Below, piece after piece: positions 10,559 through 18,745 of a stretch of DNA of 36,086 bases. This stretch comes from Paracoccaceae bacterium (GTDB lineage Bacteria; Pseudomonadota; Alphaproteobacteria; Rhodobacterales; Rhodobacteraceae): contig JAHEAO010000002.1 of assembly GCA_024642725.1 (NCBI GenBank), positions 72,430-108,515 on the forward strand, read 5' to 3'. Below the pieces are notes generated by a model. The model saw only the letters and a program-made list of their open reading frames with translations, made no database searches and was not told the DNA's origin. Made by a program: the position numbers and the translations under genes. Numbering within the stretch: position 1 is the first letter of the stretch; each line of letters starts with the position of its first letter.

Positions 10559-11184
10559 TACGTCGTCTTACCCTTTCCGGTGGACTTTCCACCGCCTAAT
10601 CCGCGAAGGCCCGAGAGCCGCGTGGCTTCCTCTACAACACGTGTGCTGAGTCCGCCAGCCGCGAGCGCGCCATGTATCACACTTTCCCGCCCGAATGCCA
10701 AACCCATTTCCGACGAGGTCAAAACCCCGAACCAACGACCACCTTCAGGCGTCCAAAGTTTGCCTTTGCCGCGCTCCGATCCATCGGAGGCCTGAAACAG
10801 GACCTTTGCCCTGCCTTCAGCAAGCCAGCCTTTGACCTTTTCAAACCCGGCGACGGCCCGACCGCTCTTACGGGTCAATGCGATAAGGTTCACCACATGT
10901 CGCGCCAGCTGGCGCTCTACCTGTTCGACCAAACCATCGGGCACCGTCACGGGTTGCTTGGCGCTGCGGGCAAAGAGCCCTTTTGCAATCGCCTTTTCCA
11001 AAGCATCCCGATCCGCTGCCACCCATATCCCACGACCTGGCAACTTTTCCAGGATATCCGGAATGATCTGCGTCTCTGGCCCCACAACAAACCGGATCAG
11101 CCCGGCCTTTGGCTGAACTTCACCGGTGACAATGCATTTGCGTTCCGGGTCGTCCCGGTCCTTGGATTTGCCACCGCGTGTCAT
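10558..11184 (-). CDS. YlxR family RNA-binding protein with L7Ae-like tail
   Basis: The 208-residue protein has an N-terminal YlxR (DUF448) domain with the signature [20 protein letters not shown] and [13 protein letters not shown]. An L7Ae/L30e-like half follows from about residue 95 ([20 protein letters not shown]), which matches a known fused arrangement in alphaproteobacteria. A Gly/Lys-rich tail ([15 protein letters not shown]) may add RNA contacts. It lies between nusA (23-base gap) and infB (1-base overlap), the conserved operon position, and likely assists transcription-translation machinery or RNase P; the precise role is not shown by the sequence. Confidence 0.93.
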   Translation of the reverse strand: MTRGGKSKDRDDPERKCIVTGEVQPKAGLIRFVVGPETQIIPDILEKLPGRGIWVAADRDALEKAIAKGLFARSAKQPVTVPDGLVEQVERQLARHVVNLIALTRKSGRAVAGFEKVKGWLAEGRAKVLFQASDGSERGKGKLWTPEGGRWFGVLTSSEMGLAFGRESVIHGALAAGGLSTRVVEEATRLSGLRGLGGGKSTGKGKTT

Positions 11185-11207
11185 TCAGGTCTATCCGAAG
11201 CCTTAAA

Positions 11208-12821
11208 TCAGGCTTCGGCCTCCTCTTCCGTGGCTTCATCCGCTTCGGCTTCCGCCTCGAGTTCCGCCGGGTCAACCCAGCCGAGCTGGATACGTGCTGT
11301 CATCACCAAATGTTGCGCCTCTTCGAGACTGACGTCGAATTTCTCCAGAACGCCATCGTCCTTCTTGCGTTCGCCATTCTCGGTGGTCCAGCCGCCGGCC
11401 AGTTCCCAGTCGGCGCAGGTTGCGAAGTCCTCCAGCGTCTTCACGCCGTCTTCGGCCAGTGCCTCGATCATCTGGGGTGTCAGACCCTCGAATTCAACCA
11501 GGCTGTCCTCAACTCCCAGTTCACGGGCATGATCCATCGCCTTCTTGTTCAGCGCTTCCAGATAGTCCTTTGCGCGTGCCTGAAGTTCGGCGGCGGTGCC
11601 TTCGTCGACGCCGTCGATGACCAGCAATTCATCCTGATCCACATAGGCCACTTCTTCGAGCGAAGTGAAACCTTCGGATACCAGGAGCTGGGCGAAGAAC
11701 TCGTCGAGGTCCAACGTGTCCATGAACAGTTTTGTACGTTCGGCGAATTCCGCCTGACGACGCTCGGATTCTTCGGCCTCGGTCATGATGTCGATGTCGA
11801 GCCCGGTCAACTGGCTGGCAAGACGGACGTTCTGACCACGACGACCGATGGCCAGCGACAGCTGTTCATCCGGCACCACGACTTCGATACGGTTCGCTTC
11901 CTCGTCGATGACCACCTTGCTGACTTCGGCGGGCTGCAGCGCGTTCACCAGGAAGGTCGCGGCATCCTCGTTCCACGGGATGATGTCGATCTTTTCGCCC
12001 TGCAGTTCGTTCACAACCGCCTGAACCCGAGATCCGCGCATACCGACGCAGGCACCGACCGGATCAATCGAGTTATCATAGCTGATAACGGCGATCTTGG
12101 CACGGCTGCCGGGGTCGCGGGCAACGGCCTTGATCTCGATGATGCCATCGTAGATTTCCGGCACTTCCATCTTGAACAGCTCGGCCATGAACTCTGGCGC
12201 GGTGCGCGACAGGAAGATCTGAGGGCCGCGGGGCTCGCGCCGTACGTCCTTGATGTAGCAGCGAATTCTGTCGTTTGGTCGATAGCTTTCGCGGCCGATC
12301 TTTTCATTCCGGCGCAGAATTGCCTCGCCCCGACCGATATCGACGATGACGTTGCCGTATTCCTCACGCTTGACGACACCGTTGATGATGGTGCCGGCGC
12401 GGTCCTTGAATTCTTCGTACTGGCGGTCGCGTTCTGCTTCGCGGACCTTCTGCAGGATCACCTGCTTGGCGGATTGCGCGGCGATGCGGCCCATCTCGAC
12501 GGGGGGAACCTCTTCGCTGAAGACGTCGCCGACCTTCGGATCGTCAAGATATTGCTTGGCCTGTTCAACGGTCATTTCGGCCTGATAGTTTTCCAGCATA
12601 TCGTCTTCGACGACAGTGCGCGCCCGGGTGAACGTGGCCTTGCCGGTCTTGCGGTCAATGGACACGCGAATGTCCATTTCCGAGCCGTAGCGCGACTTGG
12701 CGGCGCGGGCGAGGGATTCTTCCATCGCTTCGACAACCAGGTTGGGGTCGATCATCTTTTCCCGCGCAACGGCTTCGGCCGTTTGCAGCAATTCAAGCTG
12801 GTTTGCACTGGTAATTGCCAT
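11208..12821 (-). CDS. nusA: Transcription termination/antitermination factor NusA
   Basis: NusA binds RNA polymerase and nascent RNA and modulates pausing, termination and antitermination. The 537-residue protein shows the N-terminal polymerase-binding domain, an S1 domain (about 135-200), KH domains with VGACVGMRGSRVQAVVNEL and AIGRRGQNVRLASQL, and two acidic helix-hairpin-helix repeats in the C-terminal third. The second repeat is interrupted by a charged insert (TTENGERKKDDG) and the protein ends in a run of Glu/Ala. It follows rimP by 2 bases and precedes ylxR by 23. Confidence 0.97.
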   Translation of the reverse strand: MAITSANQLELLQTAEAVAREKMIDPNLVVEAMEESLARAAKSRYGSEMDIRVSIDRKTGKATFTRARTVVEDDMLENYQAEMTVEQAKQYLDDPKVGDVFSEEVPPVEMGRIAAQSAKQVILQKVREAERDRQYEEFKDRAGTIINGVVKREEYGNVIVDIGRGEAILRRNEKIGRESYRPNDRIRCYIKDVRREPRGPQIFLSRTAPEFMAELFKMEVPEIYDGIIEIKAVARDPGSRAKIAVISYDNSIDPVGACVGMRGSRVQAVVNELQGEKIDIIPWNEDAATFLVNALQPAEVSKVVIDEEANRIEVVVPDEQLSLAIGRRGQNVRLASQLTGLDIDIMTEAEESERRQAEFAERTKLFMDTLDLDEFFAQLLVSEGFTSLEEVAYVDQDELLVIDGVDEGTAAELQARAKDYLEALNKKAMDHARELGVEDSLVEFEGLTPQMIEALAEDGVKTLEDFATCADWELAGGWTTENGERKKDDGVLEKFDVSLEEAQHLVMTARIQLGWVDPAELEAEAEADEATEEEAEA

Positions 12822-12823
12822 CG

Positions 12824-13402
12824 TCAGTCCTCCTCGGAACCGGCATCGGTTTCGGTTTCAATCTCGTCAAACTTGCTTTCATCCACGACACCGGAAGCCT
12901 TTTTCTGGCGCAGCATTTCGCGGATCAGATCATCCGTCAGGACCAGCTTGGCATCGGAAAGCCAGTCAAATTTCAGCCCGATCGTGCCTTGTGGAATGGT
13001 GATCAGCACCTCGTCTCCATCAGTCCCGGCCAGTTGCCCTTTAAAGCGACGCTGGCCGTCGATCATCTCTGTGGTCTCGATCTTCGCCTCGTGGCCCTGC
13101 CAGTCGTCAAAGTCCTTGAGCCGGGTCAGCGGCCGGTCGATACCGGGGCTGGACACCTCGAGGCTGTATTCGCTCGCGATCGGGTCCTCGACATCGAGCA
13201 CTGCGGACACGGCCGTTGAGACCTGAGCGCATTCATCGACGTCGATACCGCCATCGGGACGCTGGACCATTATCTGCAGCGTTTTGTACTCTCCGCCCAT
13301 CAGCCGGACGCGCACCAGTTCGAACCCCATACCCTCGATCACGGGTTGGACGATTTCGGCGAGGCGGCGGTCTATCGCGGCTTTTGCGACAAGTTCAGTC
13401 AT
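12824..13402 (-). CDS. rimP: Ribosome maturation factor RimP
   Basis: RimP helps 30S subunit maturation. The 192-residue protein has the expected N-terminal segment ([20 protein letters not shown]), the D-ECA-VST region ([19 protein letters not shown]), [10 protein letters not shown] and a C-terminal SH3-like domain. An acidic tail of about 20 residues ([15 protein letters not shown]) extends beyond the usual core. It is the first gene of the operon; nusA begins 2 bases after its stop. The leader upstream contains several inverted repeats, described separately. Confidence 0.96.
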   Translation of the reverse strand: MTELVAKAAIDRRLAEIVQPVIEGMGFELVRVRLMGGEYKTLQIMVQRPDGGIDVDECAQVSTAVSAVLDVEDPIASEYSLEVSSPGIDRPLTRLKDFDDWQGHEAKIETTEMIDGQRRFKGQLAGTDGDEVLITIPQGTIGLKFDWLSDAKLVLTDDLIREMLRQKKASGVVDESKFDEIETETDAGSEED

Positions 13403-13422
13403 CGTGGTCCATTCGTCAGACG

Positions 13423-13490
13423 GTACGGTTGGTACAACCGCTTTGGTACGTTTCGTCCCGGTCCGTCACACCGGCGTTGTACGAAACGCC
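13423..13490. repeat. Cluster of inverted repeats with recurring GTAC in the rimP leader
   Basis: Three inverted repeats lie just upstream of rimP: CGGTTG-GTA-CAACCG (13426-13440), CGTTTCGT with ACGAAACG (13449-13456 and 13481-13488), and GGCGTT-N6-AACGCC (13473-13490). The second and third compete for the same bases. GTAC occurs four times (13423, 13432, 13446, 13479). They could be operator sites or alternative RNA structures of the nusA operon leader; I see no convincing promoter hexamers alongside. Confidence 0.4.
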
Positions 13491-13496
13491 AAGCAC

Positions 13497-13520
13497 AAAA
13501 AAACGGGCGCGCGGCCCGTT
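13497..13520 (-). terminator. Intrinsic terminator downstream of tspO
   Basis: On the minus strand a 7-base-pair stem AACGGGC / GCCCGTT with a 5-base loop is followed by seven T residues (A-run at 13497-13503 on the plus strand). It lies after the tspO stop and before rimP, so it separates the pip-tspO transcript from the rimP operon. Confidence 0.85.
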
Positions 13521-13622
13521 AAACTTTCCGGTGGAGCCTCGGGGGTGGAAGCCGAAGCGCCGCTGTTGAGGGGGATATATGCGGATCGGCGTGGGGATGC
13601 AAGAGTTGGTTTTCGCCGGTTG

Positions 13623-14075
13623 TCATGCAGCCGGGTTGTTACGCCAGAGCCAGATGTTGAGGGCGGTCGCAAGCGACACCCAGACCAGATACGGGACGAT
13701 CATCAGCCCAGCCCATAGGTCATGGCCGAAGAAACTGACCATAACCGCGACAAGGCTGAGCCAAAGTGCCAGGATGACGACCACCCCGGCCCCAAGCCGG
13801 TGACCACCGAAAACGACGGGCGTCCAGAGTGTGTTGAGCGCGATTTGCAAAGCCCAGAACGCAAGCGCCTGACCGCTGTCCGGCTGAAGCGCGACACGCG
13901 TCGCTGCGATCGCGCTGAGTAGATAGAGAGTGGTCCAGACGACGGGGAAAGCCCATTTCGGCGGGTTCCAGCTGGGTTTTTGCAGACCATCATACCATGC
14001 GCCGGGCTTGAAGATGGTGCCGGTTGCCGCAGCAGCAGCACTAGCTGCAAGGAAGGTGAGGAACAGGAGCGACAT
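13623..14075 (-). CDS. tspO: TspO/MBR family tryptophan-rich membrane protein
   Basis: The 150-residue protein has five predicted membrane helices and the Trp-rich family signature PGAWYDGLQKPSWNPPKWAF followed by VWTTLYLLSAIAA. It ends in NIWLWRNNPAA. TspO proteins bind porphyrins and cholesterol-like ligands; in Rhodobacter sphaeroides TspO (CrtK) dampens pigment-gene expression in response to oxygen. The gene sits 44 bases after the methyltransferase and is the last gene before a terminator. Whether it regulates tetrapyrroles in this organism is inference. Confidence 0.94.
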   Translation of the reverse strand: MSLLFLTFLAASAAAAATGTIFKPGAWYDGLQKPSWNPPKWAFPVVWTTLYLLSAIAATRVALQPDSGQALAFWALQIALNTLWTPVVFGGHRLGAGVVVILALWLSLVAVMVSFFGHDLWAGLMIVPYLVWVSLATALNIWLWRNNPAA

Positions 14076-14119
14076 TTTTCAAACCTCGTTTGATGCCGGA
14101 ATTATGCGAGTTTGCATGG

Positions 14120-14746
14120 TCAGCCGGGTTTGCGGGCGGCAATGAAAACCGCCGCCTTTGGACCCGGCTGCCACTGGTGCGCGATCTCGAATCCGGCGCC
14201 GGCGATTTCCGCAACAAGATCCCGGATCTCGAAAAAATGGACGCTTGGCAGCAGGCCGAGCGGCCGTGCGAGCGGCAAGGCCAACCGGAGCATAAGCGGA
14301 CCAGTGCCGAGGCAGGTTGTGCTGGAGACGAAGACACCGCCGGGCTTGAGACAGTCATAGACCTTCCCGATCACTTCCTTGCGGTTATCGAGCAGATGCA
14401 GGATCGACATGCCCAGCACCGCGTCATAGGTCCTGTCGGTGCCAATGTCGTCAATCGAGGCGACTTCGAAGCTGACATTCCCGATCCCCTCATCGGCGGC
14501 GCGCTGACGGGCGATCGCGATCATTTTGTCAGAGATGTCCACGGCCAGTATGTGCCGGACGAACGGTGCGTGCAGCCGGGCGGTTCCACCTGTCCCGCAA
14601 CCGAATTCAAGGACTTGGGATTCAGGGGTTAGATGCACCCGCGTGAGTCGGAGCTTTTCCCGATACGCTGCTTCGTCACCGATTTTCAGTTTTGAATAGC
14701 GATTCGCGATCAGGTTCCAGAAGCGTGCGTCCCGTGCCTTGGTCAT
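14120..14746 (-). CDS. Class I SAM-dependent methyltransferase
   Basis: The 208-residue protein has the Rossmann methyltransferase motifs: I, VLEFGCGTGG (about residues 46-55); II, HILAVDISDKMIAIAR; and a post-II IDDIGTDRTYDAVLGMSILH. The substrate is not evident; the fold is closest to small-molecule or quinone methyltransferases. I chose the ATG at 14746 because it overlaps the upstream CDGSH stop by 4 bases (ATGA) and has GGAAGAG upstream. A longer open frame reaching 15244 is a shadow through the CDGSH gene. Confidence 0.85.
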   Translation of the reverse strand: MTKARDARFWNLIANRYSKLKIGDEAAYREKLRLTRVHLTPESQVLEFGCGTGGTARLHAPFVRHILAVDISDKMIAIARQRAADEGIGNVSFEVASIDDIGTDRTYDAVLGMSILHLLDNRKEVIGKVYDCLKPGGVFVSSTTCLGTGPLMLRLALPLARPLGLLPSVHFFEIRDLVAEIAGAGFEIAHQWQPGPKAAVFIAARKPG

Positions 14747-15366
14747 GAACCGCTCTTCCACCCCTTGTCGCGGTGCGTCCCGTCGCAATAGGGCTTGTTG
14801 CCCGACAATCCGCAGCGGCAGAGCGTGTATTTTGTAAAAGTAGCGCCTTCGCCGGCGGCAGGCGCTTCGATGCTGGGGCCGGTGACCCAGTAGGGGCCAT
14901 CTCTGGAAACCGCGATTTCCACGCGATCTGCTGTCATGTGTTTCGGGCCGGGCAGCGCGAGTGCGCCGGACGGGCAGGCGGCGACGACCGCCTCGACCTC
15001 TGCCAATGTGCCGTTGTCGGGCTGGACCCACGGCTTTGCAGACGAATCGAAAATCTTGGGTGCGATCCGGGCGCATTCGGCGGCATGGGCGCAGAGCCGG
15101 GGATTGAACGTGACCGTAACCTCTGTCCCTTCGTAGGCGATCAGCCGGTCGCGGCCCGCCGGTTCGCCGCCTTTGGACTTGAATCCGTTGCGGTTGTGCG
15201 ACCCGTCGCAGAAGGGCTTGTTCCGGCTGCCACCACAGCGACAAAGCGCCATCACGGGTTTGGTCTGGATTGTCTCACCGTCCGGACCGGTCATTGAACT
15301 TGCGCCGGTGACCACGAACGGACCGTCCTCACGCACTTCGATTCTGGCTTTGGAAGCGTCGGTCAT
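14743..15366 (-). CDS. Tandem CDGSH iron-sulfur protein with central ferredoxin-like domain
   Basis: The 207-residue protein carries two CDGSH [2Fe-2S] motifs with the 3-Cys/1-His ligand set: CRCGGSRNKPFCDGSH near residues 42-57 and CRCGLSGNKPYCDGTH near 182-197. Between them is a divergent single-cluster ferredoxin-like segment (LCAHAAECARIAPKIF, then VVAACPSGAL) of the Fer4_19 type. That predicts up to three iron-sulfur clusters in one small soluble protein. The function is unknown; related CDGSH proteins act in electron transfer or cluster handling. It is the second gene after pip (27-base gap) and overlaps the methyltransferase by 4 bases. Confidence 0.9.
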   Translation of the reverse strand: MTDASKARIEVREDGPFVVTGASSMTGPDGETIQTKPVMALCRCGGSRNKPFCDGSHNRNGFKSKGGEPAGRDRLIAYEGTEVTVTFNPRLCAHAAECARIAPKIFDSSAKPWVQPDNGTLAEVEAVVAACPSGALALPGPKHMTADRVEIAVSRDGPYWVTGPSIEAPAAGEGATFTKYTLCRCGLSGNKPYCDGTHRDKGWKSGS

Positions 15367-15393
15367 GCGCCTGTCCTTTGTGTTTGATGTCGT

Positions 15394-16371
15394 TCAGGTA
15401 GCGCGGCGTCCGATCGTGTCCATCGTTCTGACCAGTTCCGCGCTGATCCCAGGTTCGGACAGTGCATGCCCCGCCTGCGGGACGATACGCAGTTCCGACG
15501 CAGGCCAGCGGTCGTGCAGCATCTGGGCGGAAACCGGCGGGCAGATCATGTCATAGCGGCCCTGAACGATGGTGCCGGGAATATGCGCGATCCGGGGCAT
15601 ATCATGCAGGATCTGGCCGTCTTCCTGAAGAAATCCGGCATTGGTGAAATAGTGGTTTTCCAGCCGCGCAAAGGCGCGCGCGTAATCAGCCGGGCTTTCA
15701 CCGCCGATACCATCGCTGTCGATCGAGGCCAGCGCGTTTTCCCAAGCCGCCCATGCCCGGGCGAAGCGGGTCTGCGTCGGCATATCGTCGGAAAACAGGC
15801 GGCGGTTATAGGCGGCGATCAGATCGTGGCGTTCCGCTTCGGGGATGATCTCGGCAAAGCGGGCCCAGACGTCGGGCCAGAACTTGCCCGCGCCCCCGGC
15901 ATAGAACCAGTCAAGCTCTGCCCGCGTCATCAGAAACACGCCGCGCAGCACAAGCTGGCGGGCACGGTCGGGATGGGCCTGCGCATAGATCAGCGCCAGC
16001 GTCGCACCCCAACTGCCGCCGAACACGACCCATGCATCAATGCCCAGCGTTTCGCGGATCAGCTCGATATCGGCGACAAGATGCCATGTGGTATTGGCCT
16101 CGATGCTGGCATGCGGGCGGGACCGGCCACAGCCGCGTTGGTCAAACAGGACGATCCGAAAGTGATTCGGGTTGAAATAGCGCCGCATCGCCGGGCTGCA
16201 GCCGCCGCCCGGACCGCCATGCAGCACGATGACGGGAAGGCCGTCCGGGTTGCCGCATTGTTCGACATACACCCGGTGACCATCGCCAACCTCCATCATC
16301 CGCTGATCAAAGGGGGTGATCTGCGGATAAAGGAACTGAGCTGCGCTCTTATGACCTTCGATCCTGTCCAT
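15394..16371 (-). CDS. pip: Prolyl iminopeptidase (alpha/beta hydrolase)
   Basis: This enzyme removes N-terminal proline from peptides. The 325-residue protein shows HGGPGGG (oxyanion region, residues 51-57), DQRGCGRS, and the nucleophile elbow GGSWG with Ser120; the acid and base are likely the Asp in QGRYDMICPP and the His in QAGHALSEPG. Length and the TPFDQRMMEVGDGHRVYVEQ opening match the family. No Shine-Dalgarno sequence precedes the ATG at 16371; the bases before it are TATATAGAACGAA, so the mRNA may be leaderless. It begins the pip-CDGSH-methyltransferase-tspO run. Confidence 0.94.
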   Translation of the reverse strand: MDRIEGHKSAAQFLYPQITPFDQRMMEVGDGHRVYVEQCGNPDGLPVIVLHGGPGGGCSPAMRRYFNPNHFRIVLFDQRGCGRSRPHASIEANTTWHLVADIELIRETLGIDAWVVFGGSWGATLALIYAQAHPDRARQLVLRGVFLMTRAELDWFYAGGAGKFWPDVWARFAEIIPEAERHDLIAAYNRRLFSDDMPTQTRFARAWAAWENALASIDSDGIGGESPADYARAFARLENHYFTNAGFLQEDGQILHDMPRIAHIPGTIVQGRYDMICPPVSAQMLHDRWPASELRIVPQAGHALSEPGISAELVRTMDTIGRRAT

Positions 16372-16376
16372 TTCGT

Positions 16377-16386
16377 TCTATATAGA
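16377..16386. promoter_or_regulatory. Palindromic TCTATATAGA: candidate shared -10 region for pip and ubiG
   Basis: The 60-base gap between divergent pip and ubiG contains a perfect 10-base palindrome with a TATATA core. On the minus strand it ends 5-7 bases before the pip ATG, which fits a leaderless mRNA. On the plus strand it would give a leader of about 40 bases before ubiG. The -35 matches are poor on both sides (2 of 6), so this is tentative. Confidence 0.32.
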
Positions 16387-16431
16387 CCTCAATGAGCGTT
16401 CCCGCCACGGGTCATGAAGGAAGAAGACAAG

Positions 16432-17178
16432 ATGCAGACTGCGCCGAACACCGTCGATCCCGCCGAGGTGGAAAAGTTTCAGGCGATGGCCGCCGAGTGG
16501 TGGGACCCGAACGGAAAGTTCAAGCCCCTGCATATGCTCAACCCCTGCCGGCTGGATTACATCTGCGCGCAGATCGCCGCCGAATACCGGCGGGACCTGA
16601 CCGCTGACAGGCCGTTCGCGGGGCTCCGGATTCTGGATATCGGTTGCGGCGGCGGGCTGTTGTCGGAACCGATGGCCCGGCTGGGGGCAAGCGTGGTGGG
16701 CGCCGATGCCGCCGCGCGCAACATACCGGTGGCGCAGGTTCATGCCGATGCTTCGGGCCTGCAGATCGACTATCGCCACACCACCGCCGAGGCTTTGGCG
16801 GCAGCGGGCGAACAGTTCGACGTCGTCCTGAACATGGAAGTGATCGAGCACGTGGCCGACCCGCTGTCCTATCTCATCGCATGCCAGCAATTGCTGAAAC
16901 CGGGGGGGCTGATGGTCTGTTCAACGATCAACCGGAACCCGAAAAGCTTCATGATGGCGATCGTTGGGGCGGAGGTGGTGATGCGGTGGCTGCCGAAAGG
17001 AACCCATGACTGGCACAAGTTCATCACCCCCGGCGAATTGCAGGACTTGCTGAAAAGCTCTGGATTAGAGTGCGTTGATCGCAAGGGTTTCGTCTTCAAC
17101 CCGATCCTGTGGAACTGGTCTTTGTCAGAACGGGACCTGTCGGTGAACTATGTCACCACGAGCCTGAAACCGCGCTAG
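16432..17178 (+). CDS. ubiG: Ubiquinone biosynthesis O-methyltransferase
   Basis: UbiG carries out the two O-methylations of ubiquinone synthesis using SAM. The 248-residue protein has the conserved opening [25 protein letters not shown] motif [26 protein letters not shown], and the typical [11 protein letters not shown] and STINRNPKS segments. I chose the ATG at 16432 because GGAAGAAG precedes it; the in-frame ATG at 16414 has weaker context. Its stop shares a CTAG tetranucleotide with the converging marR gene. Confidence 0.96.
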   Translation: MQTAPNTVDPAEVEKFQAMAAEWWDPNGKFKPLHMLNPCRLDYICAQIAAEYRRDLTADRPFAGLRILDIGCGGGLLSEPMARLGASVVGADAAARNIPVAQVHADASGLQIDYRHTTAEALAAAGEQFDVVLNMEVIEHVADPLSYLIACQQLLKPGGLMVCSTINRNPKSFMMAIVGAEVVMRWLPKGTHDWHKFITPGELQDLLKSSGLECVDRKGFVFNPILWNWSLSERDLSVNYVTTSLKPR

Positions 17179-17618
17179 AGCTCGGACAAGAGCCGATTGC
17201 GAAGCGCGCGCAGCACCGGCAGCGCGGCACGCACGTTTTCCGCGCCGATATCGTCGACGACTTCGTGGATCAGCGGGGCAATCGCCTCGAGCGCGGCGTC
17301 GCGGGCCTTGATCCCGGCGGGACTGATCGCGACGAACTTGCGCCGCGCATCGTCCCAGTCGGGGCGGATATGGACATGGCCGGCCCATTCCAGTTTGGTC
17401 AGCGTGTTGGTCATCGCCCCGCGCGTCACGTTGAACGTTCGGGCGAGCTGCGCGGGGCTGCGTTCTTCGTGCATCCGCGCGAGGTGGTTCAGGACCGAAA
17501 AATGGCTGATCTCCATGCCCTTGGGCAGCGCCTTGGACAGCCGCGCACGGGCCAGCTGGTCTACCATGAAAATTTCGCTGAACAGCGAAATCGCGAGGGG
17601 ATCGCTGGATTCATTCAT
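17175..17618 (-). CDS. MarR family transcriptional regulator
   Basis: The 147-residue protein has the winged helix-turn-helix pattern: [20 protein letters not shown], then [20 protein letters not shown] (recognition helix) and the wing [17 protein letters not shown]. Long flanking helices would form the dimer interface. The start overlaps the stop of the nitrilase gene by 4 bases (ATGA), so it is the last gene of a comF-grxC-nit-marR run. No Cys in the sensor region suggests a thiol switch; the ligand is unknown. Confidence 0.9.
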   Translation of the reverse strand: MNESSDPLAISLFSEIFMVDQLARARLSKALPKGMEISHFSVLNHLARMHEERSPAQLARTFNVTRGAMTNTLTKLEWAGHVHIRPDWDDARRKFVAISPAGIKARDAALEAIAPLIHEVVDDIGAENVRAALPVLRALRNRLLSEL

Positions 17619-18451
17619 GCCGGGCCCTCAAAGGGGCGGTCATGGGTCAGCGCCGGAATCCGGCGGCGGGCGCTGTCGACCTGCGTCAGGTCCAGATCGA
17701 CGAGTGTCACGCCCGGATCAACGCCGCCGTCCGCCAGCACTTCGCCCCAGGGCGCGATGGCCAGGGAATGGCCGTGGGACTTGCGGATCTTGCCGTCTGA
17801 CTGAGGATGCGTGCCCGTCTGCGCCGGAGCGAGCACGAAGCAGCCCGTTTCGATCGCGCGGGCGCGCAACAGCGTTTCCCAATGGGCCCGGCCGGTCGGC
17901 TGGGTGAAATTCGACGGCACGGTCAGAATTTCCGCTCCGGACTGGGCGAGCGCCCGGTAGAGATAGGCGAACCGCAGGTCGTAACAGATCGTCATGCCGA
18001 TATTGGCGATTTCGGTTCGCGCCACGACCGCCTTGCCGCCGGGACGATAGCCTGCCGATTCGCGATAGACCTCGGTTTCCGACACATTCACGTCGAACAT
18101 GTGAATCTTGTCGTAGCGCGCCACGATCTCTCCGCTTGGCGAGATCAGGAAAGACCGATTGGCAAACCGCCCGTCCGGGTCGGTCGTCTTGAGGCCGAGC
18201 GAGCCGATCAGAAGCCAGATGCCCAGCGTCCGCGCCTCTGCCCTCAGCGCGGCCAGGGTCTGGTCGTCGTTCTCATTCTGCAGGACCGCCAACTGGCGGT
18301 CGCGGCTGGACGAAACGCAATTCGTCACCTCTGGCGTCAGCACAAAGCCTGCGCCGCGCCGCGCCGCTTCGCGGACATAGCCCAGCGTCACTGCAAGATT
18401 GGCCACCGGATCATCCGACGCGTTCAGCTGGATGAGGGCGGCCCGTATCAT
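17615..18451 (-). CDS. Carbon-nitrogen hydrolase (Nit-type omega-amidase-like)
   Basis: The 278-residue nitrilase-superfamily protein has the full catalytic set: Glu41 in FVLTPEVTN, Lys115 in RYDKIHMFD, and Cys156 in IGMTICYDLRF. The sequence is closest to Nit1/Nit2 proteins, which hydrolyse deaminated glutathione or omega-amides of dicarboxylic acids; that fits its place beside a glutaredoxin. Its ATG abuts the grxC stop without a gap and its stop overlaps marR. A deaminated-glutathione amidase role is inference from family and neighbour. Confidence 0.91.
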   Translation of the reverse strand: MIRAALIQLNASDDPVANLAVTLGYVREAARRGAGFVLTPEVTNCVSSSRDRQLAVLQNENDDQTLAALRAEARTLGIWLLIGSLGLKTTDPDGRFANRSFLISPSGEIVARYDKIHMFDVNVSETEVYRESAGYRPGGKAVVARTEIANIGMTICYDLRFAYLYRALAQSGAEILTVPSNFTQPTGRAHWETLLRARAIETGCFVLAPAQTGTHPQSDGKIRKSHGHSLAIAPWGEVLADGGVDPGVTLVDLDLTQVDSARRRIPALTHDRPFEGPA

Positions 18452-18709
18452 TCAGGCCGCCAGAAGCGGGTCGAGTCCGCCCCTGCGTTCAAGCGCATTG
18501 ATATCGTCGTAGCCGCCGACATGGGTCGTGCCGATGAAGATTTGTGGAACGGTGCGGCTGGCTGGCGCGCGCTGCAACATCTCGTCCCGCTTCGACGGAT
18601 CGGAGGAGATGTCAAATTCGGTAAACGTGACACCCTTGTCTGCAAGCAGACGCTTGGCGGCATGGCAATAGCCACAGAAAGGCTTGGTATAAATCTCGAT
18701 ACTCGGCAT
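18452..18709 (-). CDS. grxC: Glutaredoxin 3
   Basis: This 85-residue glutathione-dependent thiol oxidoreductase begins MPSIEIYTKPFCGYCHAAKR. The active site is CGYC at residues 12-15 in place of the more usual CPYC; both cysteines are present. The TVPQIFIGTTHVGGYDDINAL segment (cis-Pro and glutathione-binding GG-D) is intact. It follows comF by 36 bases and directly abuts the nitrilase start. Confidence 0.95.
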   Translation of the reverse strand: MPSIEIYTKPFCGYCHAAKRLLADKGVTFTEFDISSDPSKRDEMLQRAPASRTVPQIFIGTTHVGGYDDINALERRGGLDPLLAA

Positions 18710-18745
18710 GGCCTGTATTCCCTTAACTGTCGTGACTATAAGGAT

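Noticed and set aside
11178-13226. 682-codon open frame on the plus strand
   Set aside because: It lies entirely antisense to nusA and rimP, which have clear family motifs; long antisense frames are expected with strong third-position G+C bias.
14120-15244. A 374-codon version of the methyltransferase
   Set aside because: The extra N-terminus is an out-of-frame reading of the CDGSH gene; the ATG at 14746 has an ATGA overlap and a ribosome site.
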